Shown: positions 41,201 through 51,395, counted from the stretch's first letter. The stretch is DNA of 64,000 nucleotides from Streptomyces noursei ATCC 11455 (GCF_001704275.1 NZ_CP011533.1:4030001-4094000), one strand, 5' to 3'. Numbers and translations are program-made. Notes: generated from the sequence alone by a model not told the origin.

Positions 41201-41320
41201 TCAATCCTCAGAGCTCGGGTCCCGCACGTATGTGCCTCGCTGGGGCACCGTGATCAGCCGCAAGAGTGGCCGTCTACGCCTGTCCCGATCAATCCGTACG
41301 GCTCGGCGCGGGACTGATCC
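41201..41320 (-). pseudogene. Possible GntR winged-helix remnant
   Basis: On the minus strand the last 39 codons before a TGA read SVPRRAVRIDRDRRRRPLLR followed by LITVPQRGTYVRDPSSED. The end resembles the wing of small GntR regulators (GLI-x-VP-x-RGTYVRD), but the preceding helix is scrambled and no intact start or HTH precedes it. It may be a degraded gene or coincidence. The rest of the 323-bp gap 41138-41460 shows no gene. Confidence 0.3.
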
Positions 41321-41460
41321 CGGACGACGTGATCCGGACCTGCTGAACGCGTTACCTCGTCCCGTCCGGGCTGGCTCCGGACGGGGCTCTCTCAGGCCCG
41401 TCACAGAAGTACCCGTCAAGGGCTTCGGGAAGCCGACAACGTGGGAAGCCTGAAAAGGAC

Positions 41461-42486
41461 TCAGCGACGCGCCCCGCTCAGCACCGCCCCCGCGCTGGCC
41501 ACCACCACCAGACCGATGGCGACCAACTCGACCCACCCCAGCGCCTGCCCCAGCACCAGGAACCCGGCCGTGGCCGCCGCGGCCGGCTCCAGGCTCATCA
41601 TCACCGCGAACCCCGAGGCGGGCAGCTTCCGCAGCGCCAGCAGCTCCAGCGTGTACGGCAGCACCGACGACATCAGCGCCACGGCCGCGCCGAGCCCCAC
41701 CGTCACCGGGTCGAGCAGCGCCGTCCCGGCGGTGAGCGCCCCGAGCGGCAGGCTCAGCACCGCCGCCACCGTCATCGCCAACGCCAGCCCGTCCGCCTGC
41801 GGGAACCGCTGCCCGGTCCGTGCCGACAGCAGGATGTAGGCGGCCCACAGCCCACCGGCGGCCAGCGCGCATCCGGCCCCGGCGAAGTTCAGCCCGTCGA
41901 AGCCCGCGCGCCCCAGCAGCACCACACCGCCCAGCGCCAGCGCCGCCCACACCACGCTCAGCAGCCGCCGCGACGTCGCCACCGACAGGATCAGCGGTCC
42001 GAGGAACTCCAGGGTGACCGCGGCCCCCAGCGGAATCCGGTCGATCGCCTGGTAGAAGAGCGAATTCATCCCGGCCAGCGCCACACCGAAGGCGACGACC
42101 GTGGCCCAGTCCGCCCGCCCGTAGCCCCGCACCTTCGGCCGGCAGGCGACGAGCAGCACCAGCGCCGCCACGACCAGCCGCAGCGTGACGACACCCAGCG
42201 CGCCGGCCCGCGGGAACAGCAGCACCGCGACCGACGACCCGAACTGCAGCGAGACGATCCCGCCGATGACCAGCCCCACCGACACCAGCCGGCCCCGCGC
42301 CCGCGCCGCACCCGTATCGCCCAGCCGGTGGGCCGCGGCCCGGGCCTCGGCCGACAACACCTCGGGCGAGGGCGGCACGGGCCCGGGTATCCCGGAGTCG
42401 AACGCTCCGGAGGAGGACTCTGCGGACGAGGACGCTGCGGACGAGGACTCTGCGGACGACCCGAACGGCACGGGGGAAGCATTCAC
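41461..42486 (-). CDS. EamA/RhtA-like DMT exporter
   Basis: 341 aa. After a Ser/Glu-rich low-complexity N-terminus (about 45 residues, coded by imperfect repeats), ten hydrophobic segments form two EamA halves (VSVGLVIGGIVSLQFGSSVA to VVLLGRAG, and GGLWAAYILLSARTG to VASAGAVL). It probably exports amino acids or metabolites (RhtA-like). ATG at 42486. It diverges from a LysR gene with 68 bp between starts, the usual arrangement of a LysR-controlled exporter, so the LysR product is the probable regulator. Confidence 0.9.
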   Translation of the reverse strand: MNASPVPFGSSAESSSAASSSAESSSGAFDSGIPGPVPPSPEVLSAEARAAAHRLGDTGAARARGRLVSVGLVIGGIVSLQFGSSVAVLLFPRAGALGVVTLRLVVAALVLLVACRPKVRGYGRADWATVVAFGVALAGMNSLFYQAIDRIPLGAAVTLEFLGPLILSVATSRRLLSVVWAALALGGVVLLGRAGFDGLNFAGAGCALAAGGLWAAYILLSARTGQRFPQADGLALAMTVAAVLSLPLGALTAGTALLDPVTVGLGAAVALMSSVLPYTLELLALRKLPASGFAVMMSLEPAAAATAGFLVLGQALGWVELVAIGLVVVASAGAVLSGARR

Positions 42487-42554
42487 ACCACCACGCTACG
42501 ACCCGCGTTCCCGCACGTGAAATGCCTTTTCGCCGGTTGTTATGCTCCGCACGC

Positions 42555-43406
42555 ATGAGCATCGAGCTGCGTCATTTCCGCTGCTTCCTCGCCATCGCCG
42601 ACACCCTCAGCGTGACCCGCGCCGCCGAACGCCTGCACCTCACCCAGCCCGCCGTCTCCCGCACCCTCCGCCAGCTGGAGAACGCCCTGGACGTCCGCCT
42701 CGTCGAGCGCTCCACCCACCACCTGGCCCTCACCCCGGACGGCCTCGCCTTCCGCGACCAGGCCGCCCTCGCGGTCGCCGCCTTCGACCGCGCGCTGACC
42801 TACGGCCGGCGCTCCGGCTGGCCGCTCCGGCTGGGCCACGCCTGGTCGGCGGCCGGCGCGGACACCACCACCCTGCTGCGCCGCTGGCGCGAGGAGCACC
42901 CGGAGACACCGCTGGAACTCCTCCGCATCGACGACCGCACGGCCGGCCTCGCCCGCGGGGACGTGGACGCCGCCCTCCTCCGCGGCGACATCGACACCCC
43001 CGGCCTGATCACCGAGCAGCTGACGACCGAGCCCCGGGTGGTCGGCCTGCCCGCCGACGACCCCCTGGCCGCCCGCCCCGCCCTCTCGCTCGCCGACCTC
43101 GCCACCCGCACCATCGCCCTCAACACGGTCTCCGGCATCACCACCCTCGCCCTCTGGCCCGCCGACGCCCGCCCCTCGTCGACGATCACCATCGGCAACA
43201 CCGACGACTGGATCGCCGCCATCACCGGCGGCCGGGCGGTGGGTGTCACCACCACCGCCACCGCCGGCATGCACCCGCACCCGGCGATGGCCTACGTCCC
43301 GCTCACCGACGCCCCGCCCGTCCCCGTCGTCCTCGCCCGGCGCGCCGGCCCCGGCCACCCGAGCATCCCGGACCTGATCGCCCTGGCCCACGAGGTCATG
43401 GGCTAG
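42555..43406 (+). CDS. LysR-family transcriptional regulator
   Basis: 283 aa. N-terminal winged HTH (MSIELRHFRCFLAIADTLSV, then AAERLHLTQPAVSRTLRQLE) and a C-terminal LysR substrate-binding domain (about residues 85-280). It likely controls the divergent EamA exporter gene from the 68-bp shared gap, where a TATGCT (-10-like, 42541) sits before the start. ATG at 42555. The inducer is unknown. It is convergent with the FAD/Fe-S dehydrogenase gene. Confidence 0.92.
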   Translation: MSIELRHFRCFLAIADTLSVTRAAERLHLTQPAVSRTLRQLENALDVRLVERSTHHLALTPDGLAFRDQAALAVAAFDRALTYGRRSGWPLRLGHAWSAAGADTTTLLRRWREEHPETPLELLRIDDRTAGLARGDVDAALLRGDIDTPGLITEQLTTEPRVVGLPADDPLAARPALSLADLATRTIALNTVSGITTLALWPADARPSSTITIGNTDDWIAAITGGRAVGVTTTATAGMHPHPAMAYVPLTDAPPVPVVLARRAGPGHPSIPDLIALAHEVMG

Positions 43407-43425
43407 GCGGGGCTGGGCGGCCACC

Positions 43426-46400
43426 TCACTCCCCGGCCGCACCCCCCTTCCCCGGCTCCCCCGCCTCCAGGGCCTCCGCGTCCAGGGCCTCCGCCAGTAC
43501 CTCCGCCAGGTGCCGTCCCCGGCGCTCGCCCAGTTGGGCGAGTTGGGTCCGGCAGGAGAAGCCGTCCGCGAGGATCTCGGTGTGCGGGGGCGCCTTGCGC
43601 ACGGCGGGGAGGAGTTGGTCCTCCGCGCAGGCGACGGAGACGTCGTAGTGGCCGCGTTCGAAGCCGAAGTTGCCAGCCAGGCCGCAGCAGCCACCGCTCA
43701 AGTCACCGGTCAGGCCGGCGCGTTCGCGGAGTCGGCGGTCGGCGGCGTCGCCGAGGACCGCGTGCTGGTGGCAGTGGGTCTGGCCGGCGACGGGGCGGTC
43801 GAGGCGGGGCGGGGTCCAGTCGGGGGCCAGTTCCTCCAGGACCTCGGCGAAGGTGCGGACGGAGGCGGCGAGCCGGGCGGCCCGGGGGTCGTCGGAGAGG
43901 AGTTCCGGCAGGTCCGTGCGGAGCGCCGCGGCACAGCTCGGTTCGAGGACGACCAGGGGGCGGTCGGGGCGCACCAGGGGGCCGAGCACCTCGACCGTGC
44001 GGCGCATGACGGCCCGGGCCCGGGTGAGCTGGCCGGTGGAGACATAGGTCAGGCCGCAGCACAGGCCGGGGCGGTGGCGGCGGGGCAGCGGGAGCGACGG
44101 GCGCTTCGCCAGGGGCGCGGTGGGCGGGAGCAGGGGCCGCAGTCCGGCGGCCTCCAGGACGCGGACGGCGGCCCGGCCCACCTCCGGGGACAGGTGGTCG
44201 GTGAAGGTGTCGGGCCACAGGACGACGGTCCGGCCGCCCGTCGGCGCGCCCCCGGCGGCGCGCCGGCGCCACCACCAGCGCCGGAACGTCTCCCCCGCCA
44301 GCGCCGGGATCTCCCGCTCCGGCGCGATCCCGGCGAGCCGCTTGGCGACCGCGGCGAGCGGGGTGCGGGCGAGGGCGTTGAGGAGCGGCGCCGCGGGGGC
44401 GGCGGCGCGCAGCCACTGCGGCAGGCGGCCCATGGCGTAGTGGGCGGCGGGGCGGATCCGGCCCGCGTAGTGGTGGTGCAGGAACTCCGCCTTGTAGGTG
44501 GCCATGTCGACCCCCACGGGGCAGTCGCTGCGGCAGCCCTTGCAGGAGAGGCAGAGGTCGAGGGCGTCGCGCACCTCCGGGGAGCGCCAGCCGTCGGTGA
44601 TCACCTCGCCGGCGAGCATCTCGTGCAGCAGCCGGGCGCGTCCGCGGGTGGAGTGCCGCTCCTCGCCGGTGGCGCGGTACGACGGGCACATGACGTCGGA
44701 CGATCCCGAACCGAGCTTTTCGGTACGGCACTTGGCGACGCCGACGCAGCGGCGGACGGCGGCCGGGAAGTCGCCGTGATCGTGCGGGTAGCCGAACTCC
44801 ACCGGGACCGGGCCCTTCGGCAGCGGGGCGAAGCGGAGGTTGTCGTCGAGGCGGGCGGGGCGGACCAGCATGCCGGGGTTGAGGCCCCCGGCCGGGTCCC
44901 AGAGGTCCTTGAACGCGCCGAAGAGGCCGACCAGTTCGTCGCCGTACATCGCGGGGAGGAGTTCGGCGCGGGCCTGGCCGTCGCCGTGCTCGCCGGAGAG
45001 CGACCCGCCGTGCGCCACCACCAGGGCGGCCAGGTCGGTGGAGAAGTCCCTGAAGCGGCGGATGCCGGGCGGGGTGAGCAGGTCGAAGTCGATCCGGACG
45101 TGGATGCAGCCGTCGCCGAAGTGGCCGTAGGGGGTGCCGCGCAGGCCGTGCTGGGCGAGCAGGGCGCGGAAGTCCCGCAGATACGGGCCGAGTCGGGCGG
45201 GCGGGACGGCGCAGTCCTCCCAGCCGGGCCATGCCTCCGTGCCGTCGGGCATCCGGGTCGCGGTGCCGGAGGCGTCCTCGCGGATCCGCCAGAGGGCGCG
45301 CTGGCCGGCCGGGTCGGCGACGAGGGCGTGGCCGGTGGCACCGTCCGCGGTCGCGGCACGGCACAGCGCCTCGGCGCGGGCGGCGGCCTCGGCGCGGCTC
45401 GCCCCGCCCATCTCGACGAACAGCCAGGCGCCGCCGTCGGGCAGCCCGGCGGCGTCCTTGCCGACCAGGTCGGCGGCCATCCCCTCGACGGTCAGCGGAC
45501 GGCTCCACTGCGTTCCGCCTCCGCTCCATTCGAAGCCCTTGGATGCGGAGCCCGGGAGGAGGGTGTGCGCGGCCTCGGCGGCGGCGCTCTCGTCGGGGTA
45601 GGCCAGGACGGCCAGGGCGCGGGCCGCGGGGGTCTCGACGAGTCGGACGGCGGCCTCGGTGACGACGCCGAGGGTGCCCTCGCTGCCGGTGAGGGCGCGG
45701 GCCAGGTCGGTGCCCGCCTCGGGGAGCAGCGCGTCCAGTGCGTAGCCGGAGATGCGGCGCGGGAGGCCGGTGGGGTAGCCGGTGCGCAGCAGCGCCAACT
45801 CCCGGCCCACCAGGGCCTGGACGCCGTCGCGCAGGCGGGGCGGGAGGCCGGTGGGGCGGCCCTCGGGGTCGGTGCCGCGGCCGGCCCGGACCGCCTCGCC
45901 GCCGTAGGTGAGCAGGTCCAGGGTGTGGACGTTGTCGGCGGTGGTGCCCCAGGCGACGGAGTGCGAGCCGCAGGAGTTGTTGCCGATCATGCCGCCGAGG
46001 GTGCAGCGGCTGTGGGTGGAGGGGTCGGGGCCGAAGGTCAGCCCGTGCGGGGCGGCGGCGGCCCGGAGGTCGTCGAGGACGACGCCGGGCTGGACGACGG
46101 CCGTGCGGGCCTCGGGGTCCAGCGCGACGATCCGGCGCATATGGCGGGTGAAGTCCAGGACGACGCCGGTGCCGGTGGCCTGCCCGGCGATGCTGGTGCC
46201 GCCGCCGCGCGGCACCACCGGGACACCGCGCTCCCGGCAGACCCGCAGGGTCGCGGCGACGTCCTCGGCGTCCCGGGGCGCGACCACCGCGTCCGGGACC
46301 CGCCGGTAGTTGGACGCGTCCATCGTCATCAGCGCCCGGTCCCCGGCGGTGGCCGAGACCTCGCCCCGCACCACCGCGGCCAGTTCACGCGCCAGGTCCG

Positions 46401-46527
46401 CCCGGTCGGCGGCCGCCCGGTCGGTCGCCCGCCCGCGCCCGCCGCCGGTGCCCGATGCACTGGTGCCCGATCCGCCCGCACCAGATCCGTCGTCGTTCCG
46501 CTTGTCCGTCTCCCTGCGATCAGCCAT
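43426..46527 (-). CDS. FAD and Fe-S cluster dehydrogenase (D-lactate/glycolate type)
   Basis: 1033 aa fusion. A Gly/Ser-rich N-terminus precedes an FAD-binding PCMH domain (PDAVVAPRDAEDVAATLRVC, PRGGGTSIAGQATG, TLGGMIGNNSCGSHSVAWGT), then the FAD-oxidase C domain (YGHFGDGCIHVRIDFD, SLSGEHGDGQAR). A 4Fe-4S pair follows: CLSCKGCRSDCPVGVD and an upstream C-x-n-MCPSY. Two CCG-type domains lie at the end (PGLCCGLTYVS, SGGCCGLAGNFGFE). This is the layout of actinobacterial D-lactate/2-hydroxyacid dehydrogenases feeding electrons to the respiratory chain. ATG at 46527. It is monocistronic, convergent with the LysR gene. Confidence 0.9.
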   Translation of the reverse strand: MADRRETDKRNDDGSGAGGSGTSASGTGGGRGRATDRAAADRADLARELAAVVRGEVSATAGDRALMTMDASNYRRVPDAVVAPRDAEDVAATLRVCRERGVPVVPRGGGTSIAGQATGTGVVLDFTRHMRRIVALDPEARTAVVQPGVVLDDLRAAAAPHGLTFGPDPSTHSRCTLGGMIGNNSCGSHSVAWGTTADNVHTLDLLTYGGEAVRAGRGTDPEGRPTGLPPRLRDGVQALVGRELALLRTGYPTGLPRRISGYALDALLPEAGTDLARALTGSEGTLGVVTEAAVRLVETPAARALAVLAYPDESAAAEAAHTLLPGSASKGFEWSGGGTQWSRPLTVEGMAADLVGKDAAGLPDGGAWLFVEMGGASRAEAAARAEALCRAATADGATGHALVADPAGQRALWRIREDASGTATRMPDGTEAWPGWEDCAVPPARLGPYLRDFRALLAQHGLRGTPYGHFGDGCIHVRIDFDLLTPPGIRRFRDFSTDLAALVVAHGGSLSGEHGDGQARAELLPAMYGDELVGLFGAFKDLWDPAGGLNPGMLVRPARLDDNLRFAPLPKGPVPVEFGYPHDHGDFPAAVRRCVGVAKCRTEKLGSGSSDVMCPSYRATGEERHSTRGRARLLHEMLAGEVITDGWRSPEVRDALDLCLSCKGCRSDCPVGVDMATYKAEFLHHHYAGRIRPAAHYAMGRLPQWLRAAAPAAPLLNALARTPLAAVAKRLAGIAPEREIPALAGETFRRWWWRRRAAGGAPTGGRTVVLWPDTFTDHLSPEVGRAAVRVLEAAGLRPLLPPTAPLAKRPSLPLPRRHRPGLCCGLTYVSTGQLTRARAVMRRTVEVLGPLVRPDRPLVVLEPSCAAALRTDLPELLSDDPRAARLAASVRTFAEVLEELAPDWTPPRLDRPVAGQTHCHQHAVLGDAADRRLRERAGLTGDLSGGCCGLAGNFGFERGHYDVSVACAEDQLLPAVRKAPPHTEILADGFSCRTQLAQLGERRGRHLAEVLAEALDAEALEAGEPGKGGAAGE

Positions 46528-46611
46528 GAGTCCAGAGTGCCCGGAAAGGGCGGGGGTCGATCAAGGGCTGTGGACAACGTGGCTCACGGTGTCGCCGGTT
46601 AACGTGGACGC

Positions 46612-46812
46612 ATGAGCGACGACACCTCCGGGGGCGGCTCCCACCACACCGCCCACCACGTCTCCCACCACGCGTCGGACGATGCCGCGTCCTGGCAGCC
46701 GCACCGTTCGTCCGGCGGTCTGCCCTCGCTGGACACCCTGCGCCGCGCGGCCCGGTGGGAGACGCTCGCCCTCCTCGTGGCGCTGATCGTCCTGGCGGCC
46801 GTCTTCAGCTAG
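46612..46812 (+). CDS. Small His-rich tail-anchored membrane protein
   Basis: 66 aa. The N-terminal half is rich in His and Ser (SHHTAHHVSHHASDDAASWQ), and the C-terminus is one transmembrane helix (ETLALLVALIVLAAVFS) with no charged tail. It might bind metal or act as an accessory to a membrane enzyme. It diverges from the FAD/Fe-S dehydrogenase gene (84 bp between starts), so a shared role in electron transfer is possible but unproven. Confidence 0.6.
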   Translation: MSDDTSGGGSHHTAHHVSHHASDDAASWQPHRSSGGLPSLDTLRRAARWETLALLVALIVLAAVFS

Positions 46813-46906
46813 TCGTGCGGGGGCCGGTCGGCGACGGCCGGACGGACGGCCGGAAGACGTACCCGCAGCGGGCCGGGCGCAGGAGGCCGCCGGAGTACGG
46901 CACGGC

Positions 46907-48424
46907 TCACGCCTCGTACGGGTGGAAGCGGAAGACGTTCTCCGGGTCGTGGGCGGCCTTGAGGTCCGCCAGCCGGGCCCGGGCCGCCGCGCCGTGGGTG
47001 CTGCGGGCCACCTCCGCGGCGTCCGCCCGCCCGCGCTGCTCGCCGAGGAGGAAGTTGACGTTGCGGCCGAGCCGCCAGGGCTCCACGGCCGCCAACACCT
47101 CGGCGTGCACCTTCCGGACGGTCGCCAGGTCGCCCTCGGGGTCGGCGTCGCCCAGCGGGGACAGCACCCGCAGCGCGAACCGGGCGTCCCGGTGGCCGAC
47201 CGCGCCGGCGCCGGCGCCGCCCTTCGGGCCGGTCGCGAGCGCGCCGCCCAGGTGGTTCAGCTGCGTCACCACCATCACCGGCGCGGCCGGCCCGGCCAGC
47301 GCCGCCACCCGGTGCAGCGCCGCCGCGTCCAACCCGTCGAGCAGCACGTTGTCGCCGTTGTAGGCGTGCGGGTCGCTGGGGTCGCGGTGGATGGTGTGGG
47401 ACTCCTCGTAGGGCATCTCGCGCAGGTCGTCGCCGACCGTCGGGCCGACCGCGCGCAGCGGCGCCACCAGGCGCTCGCCCTCCTCGGCGCCGCCGGTGAA
47501 CGCGATCCGGATCTGGAGGAGATGGCGTCCGCGCAGCGCGGCTGGCAGCTGCGGCAGGTCGGGGTAGACGATCAGGCCGAGCGAGGAGGTCAGGGTGTCC
47601 GGCACGGTCCCGGTCCAGCGCAGGTACGCGGTCAGCGCGTCGTCGATCCGCTCGGCGCCGAAGACGAGTTGCCCGCCGTAGAGCCGCGCCACCGGCACCA
47701 GCCCGAACTCCAGGCCGGTGACCACTCCGAGGCCGTGCCCACCGCCGAGCAGCCCCCAGAAGAGGTCGGGGTCGCGGTCGGCGGTCACCCGTACCCGGCG
47801 CGCGTCGGCGGTGACCAGGTCGACGGCCCGGACGTGGTCGGCGGCGAACCCGTAGGTGCGGGCCAGCACCCCGACGCCGCCCCCGAGGGTGTACGAGACC
47901 ACGCCGACGCCGGGCGAGGAGCCGTTGAGCGGGGCGAGCCCGTGCGGGGCGGCGGCCTCGACGACCTGGCCCCAGACGGCGCCCGCGGCGACCCGGGCGG
48001 TGGCCGTCGCGGGGTCCACGGTGACGTCGGTCATCCGCCGGGTGCTGATCAGCAGTCCGCCGTCGGTGGCGGCGGAGAGGCCGTGCCCGGTGGCCTGGAC
48101 GGCGACCGGCAGGTGCCGGGCGCGGGCGAAGGCGACCGCGGCGGCCACGTCGGCGGCGTCGGTCGCGCCGACGATGACGGCGGGGCGGTGCCGGTGGCCG
48201 GCCTGGAAGCCGGACCGCTCGGCGTCGTAGCCCTCGTCGCCGGGGCGGAACACGGGGCCGGCGACCCGCCGCGCGAGGTCCGCCACGGCGTCCGGGGCGG
48301 GCGGGGTGAGCGGGGCGGGCGGGGTGAGCGGGGCGGGCGAGCCGGTCGGGTCGAGCGGGGCGGTCGGGTCGAGCGGGGCGGTCGGGTCGAGCGGGGCGGT
48401 GGCGAGTGCGTCGGTCGTCGTCAT
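46907..48424 (-). CDS. FAD-linked oxidoreductase (BBE/PCMH type)
   Basis: About 505 aa. Berberine-bridge-enzyme-like flavoprotein: PCMH FAD domain with AVIVGATDAADVAAAVAFAR, VQATGHGLSA, LGGGVGVLARTYGFAADHV and a substrate domain ending in NVFRFHPYEA, the usual BBE C-terminus. A typical histidine for 8-alpha-FAD linkage is seen in the ATGHG region. The N-terminus carries low-complexity repeats (PLDPT three times, PAPLTP twice) coded by 18-bp tandem units. ATG at 48424. It diverges from a WYL-domain regulator whose operator-like sites lie between them. The substrate is unknown. Confidence 0.85.
   Translation of the reverse strand: MTTTDALATAPLDPTAPLDPTAPLDPTGSPAPLTPPAPLTPPAPDAVADLARRVAGPVFRPGDEGYDAERSGFQAGHRHRPAVIVGATDAADVAAAVAFARARHLPVAVQATGHGLSAATDGGLLISTRRMTDVTVDPATATARVAAGAVWGQVVEAAAPHGLAPLNGSSPGVGVVSYTLGGGVGVLARTYGFAADHVRAVDLVTADARRVRVTADRDPDLFWGLLGGGHGLGVVTGLEFGLVPVARLYGGQLVFGAERIDDALTAYLRWTGTVPDTLTSSLGLIVYPDLPQLPAALRGRHLLQIRIAFTGGAEEGERLVAPLRAVGPTVGDDLREMPYEESHTIHRDPSDPHAYNGDNVLLDGLDAAALHRVAALAGPAAPVMVVTQLNHLGGALATGPKGGAGAGAVGHRDARFALRVLSPLGDADPEGDLATVRKVHAEVLAAVEPWRLGRNVNFLLGEQRGRADAAEVARSTHGAAARARLADLKAAHDPENVFRFHPYEA
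48303..48397 (-). repeat. 18-bp tandem repeats in the oxidoreductase N-terminus
   Basis: Two units at 48303-48338 and three at 48344-48397, each 18 bp and in frame, encoding PAPLTP- and PLDPTA-type hexapeptides. Likely variable in length between strains. Confidence 0.7.
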
Positions 48425-48448
48425 GCGCCGCACTCTCGGGCAATAACT

Positions 48449-48482
48449 TGACACCTGCCGTCATATTTAGATTGCCGTCATA
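48449..48482. promoter_or_regulatory. WYL-regulator operator candidate
   Basis: TGACACCTGCCGTCA (48449-48463) is a TGAC/GTCA dyad, overlapping a TTGACA (48448-48453). TGCCGTCATA is directly repeated (48456-48465 and 48473-48482, 17-bp period). Located between the divergent oxidoreductase and WYL regulator genes. Confidence 0.55.
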
Positions 48483-48519
48483 GTGAGAACGTGGCCGAGG
48501 AGCGGGATATAAACCGGGG

Positions 48520-49539
48520 GTGAAGGCCGACCGACTGCTCTCGATCCTGCTGCTGCTCCAGACCCGCGGCCGGGTTCCGGCGAGCGAACTGGCCGCGCGC
48601 CTGGAGGTCTCCACCCGCACCGTCTACCGGGATGTCGAAGCGCTGTCGGCGTCCGGGGTGCCGGTCTACGCCGAGCGCGGCCGGCACGGCGGGATCGCGC
48701 TGCTGCCCGGCTTCCGGACCGACGTCACGGGGCTGACCGGTGACGAGGCCCGGGCGCTGTTCATCCTGGCCGCGCAGGGCGCGCACCAGGCGCTCGGCCT
48801 GGACGAGGCACTGGGCTCGGCGCTGCGCAAGGTGATGGCGGCGCTGCCGGCCCCGCACCGCCCGGCCGCCGAACTGACCGGCCGCCGGATCCTGGTGGAC
48901 CCCGACCGCTGGCTCGGCGGGCCCCGCCCGGCGGCGGACCTGGACGAGTTGCAGACCGCCGTCTTCACCGACCAGCGGCTGCGGATCCGCTACCGGCACG
49001 GCGGCGAGACCCGGTTGCGCACGTACACCGTCGATCCCTACGGGCTGGTCGCCAAGGCCGGGACCTGGTACCTGGTCGCCGACCGGCGCGGTCGGCCCCA
49101 GCTGTTCCGGGCCGACCGGGTGGCGTCCGCGACCGTCACCGACGCGCCGGTGCGGCGGCGGCCGGGCGCGGAACTGGCCGAGGTCTGGGCGCAGTTGCGA
49201 CGCCAGGTGGAGGAGCGGCCGGCACCGGTCCGGGTGACCGCCCGGATCCGCCGGGAGCGGCTGGATCTCGCGGTGCGGATCCTCGGCAGCGCGCTGACCG
49301 GACCGCCTCGGACGGCGGACGGGGAGCACGGGACACCCGGGGAGTACAGGGCGGACGTTGCGGACGGGGCCGGGGACGGCTGGGCGATCCTGGAACTCGG
49401 CTACCCGGTGCTCCCCGCCGTCCGCCAACTGCTCCAGTTCGGCGACTCCCTGGAGGTGCTGGACCCGCCCGAGGCCCGCCGGGTGCTGGCCGACGCCGCG
49501 GCGGCACTCGGGGACCTCTACGCGGCGGACCGCCCGTAG
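48520..49539 (+). CDS. WYL-domain transcriptional regulator
   Basis: 339 aa. N-terminal DeoR-like winged HTH (ADRLLSILLLLQTRGRVPAS, then LEVSTRTVYRDVEALSASGVPVYAERG) and a WYL domain (RTYTVDPYGLVAKAGTWYLVADRRG, about residues 165-195) followed by a WCX-type C-terminal domain. It is likely to control the divergent FAD-linked oxidoreductase through the dyad/direct-repeat site at 48449-48482. GTG at 48520. Confidence 0.9.
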   Translation: MKADRLLSILLLLQTRGRVPASELAARLEVSTRTVYRDVEALSASGVPVYAERGRHGGIALLPGFRTDVTGLTGDEARALFILAAQGAHQALGLDEALGSALRKVMAALPAPHRPAAELTGRRILVDPDRWLGGPRPAADLDELQTAVFTDQRLRIRYRHGGETRLRTYTVDPYGLVAKAGTWYLVADRRGRPQLFRADRVASATVTDAPVRRRPGAELAEVWAQLRRQVEERPAPVRVTARIRRERLDLAVRILGSALTGPPRTADGEHGTPGEYRADVADGAGDGWAILELGYPVLPAVRQLLQFGDSLEVLDPPEARRVLADAAAALGDLYAADRP

Positions 49540-49646
49540 CCGGCGGTGACCGCCGGTGCGGCCCCGGTCACCTCACGCGTCCACACTCCGACCGCCCGTC
49601 ATCTCACCGGCTGGACGCTCCGCCGGGCCCCCGTGCGACCCTTTAG

Positions 49647-50774
<1,128 letters not shown>

Positions 50775-50793
50775 CGGCACCACCGCACCGACG

Positions 50794-50840
50794 CGGAAGG
50801 GCCCCGGCACGGCGCGCAGCGCCCCACCGGGGCCCTTCCG
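50794..50840 (+). terminator. serC terminator
   Basis: A perfect 14-bp stem, CGGAAGGGCCCCGG (50794-50807) with CCGGGGCCCTTCCG (50827-50840), and a 19-nt loop, 19 nt after the serC stop. Confidence 0.8.
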
Positions 50841-50978
50841 CATGCCGGGGCCCGGAGCCCGCCGCACCCCCGAACGGGCGCATCGCCACCGGCCGCCGCA
50901 CCGGCCGCCGCGCCGGACGCAGCGCGCCGAGGCGTAACGCGACGCGACGAAACGGTCCGGATGTGTCTCCATGGAGGC

Positions 50979-51395
50979 ATGCGGACCTCTCCCAGCCCCG
51001 GCCTCGCCCCCTTCGAAGACCAGGGGACGATCCTGCTGACCACGTACAAGAAGGACGGCACCGGCGTCGACACCCCGGTCAACTTCGCGGTGGACGGCGA
51101 CCACGCCTACTTCCGCACCTTCGGCAGCGCCTGGAAGGTCAGGCGGATGCGGAACTTCCCCGAGGTGGAGTTCTGCGCCTCGACCTGGCGCGGCAGGCCC
51201 ACCGGTCCCACCGTCCGGGCCCGGGCCCGGCTGCTGGACCCGGCCACCCGTGAATACCGGCGCGCGGAACGGTCGTTGACGCGCAAGTACCCGCTGATCC
51301 ACGGGCTGGTGGTGCCGCTCGTGCACCGGCTGCGGCGGGAGCCGACGCTCCACTACGAGCTGCGGCTGATCGACGAGGAACCGCCGTCGGCGTAG
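50979..51395 (+). CDS. PPOX-class F420-dependent oxidoreductase-like protein
   Basis: About 138 aa split-barrel flavin/F420-binding fold: GTILLTTYKKDGTGVDTPVN, then YFRTFGSAWKVRRMRNFPEV, and ELRLIDEEPP at the end. Actinomycete members use deazaflavin F420 for reductions. The start is chosen at ATG 50979 (MRTSPSPG); GGAGG immediately before it is too close to be ideal, and an ATG at 50961 would add 6 residues. Convergent with the beta-propeller gene 16 bp away. The substrate is unknown. Confidence 0.85.
   Translation: MRTSPSPGLAPFEDQGTILLTTYKKDGTGVDTPVNFAVDGDHAYFRTFGSAWKVRRMRNFPEVEFCASTWRGRPTGPTVRARARLLDPATREYRRAERSLTRKYPLIHGLVVPLVHRLRREPTLHYELRLIDEEPPSA

Noticed and set aside
41163..41453. 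A plus-strand open frame between the tiny-gene cluster and the EamA gene
   Set aside because: No start signal or recognisable domain; the opposite strand shows a better explained GntR-like remnant.
43510..46602. A plus-strand open frame of 1030 codons opposite the FAD/Fe-S dehydrogenase
   Set aside because: It mirrors a clear, motif-rich gene on the other strand, its translation is low-complexity Gly/Ala/Arg, and no domain is seen. Mirror frames are expected in DNA of this composition.
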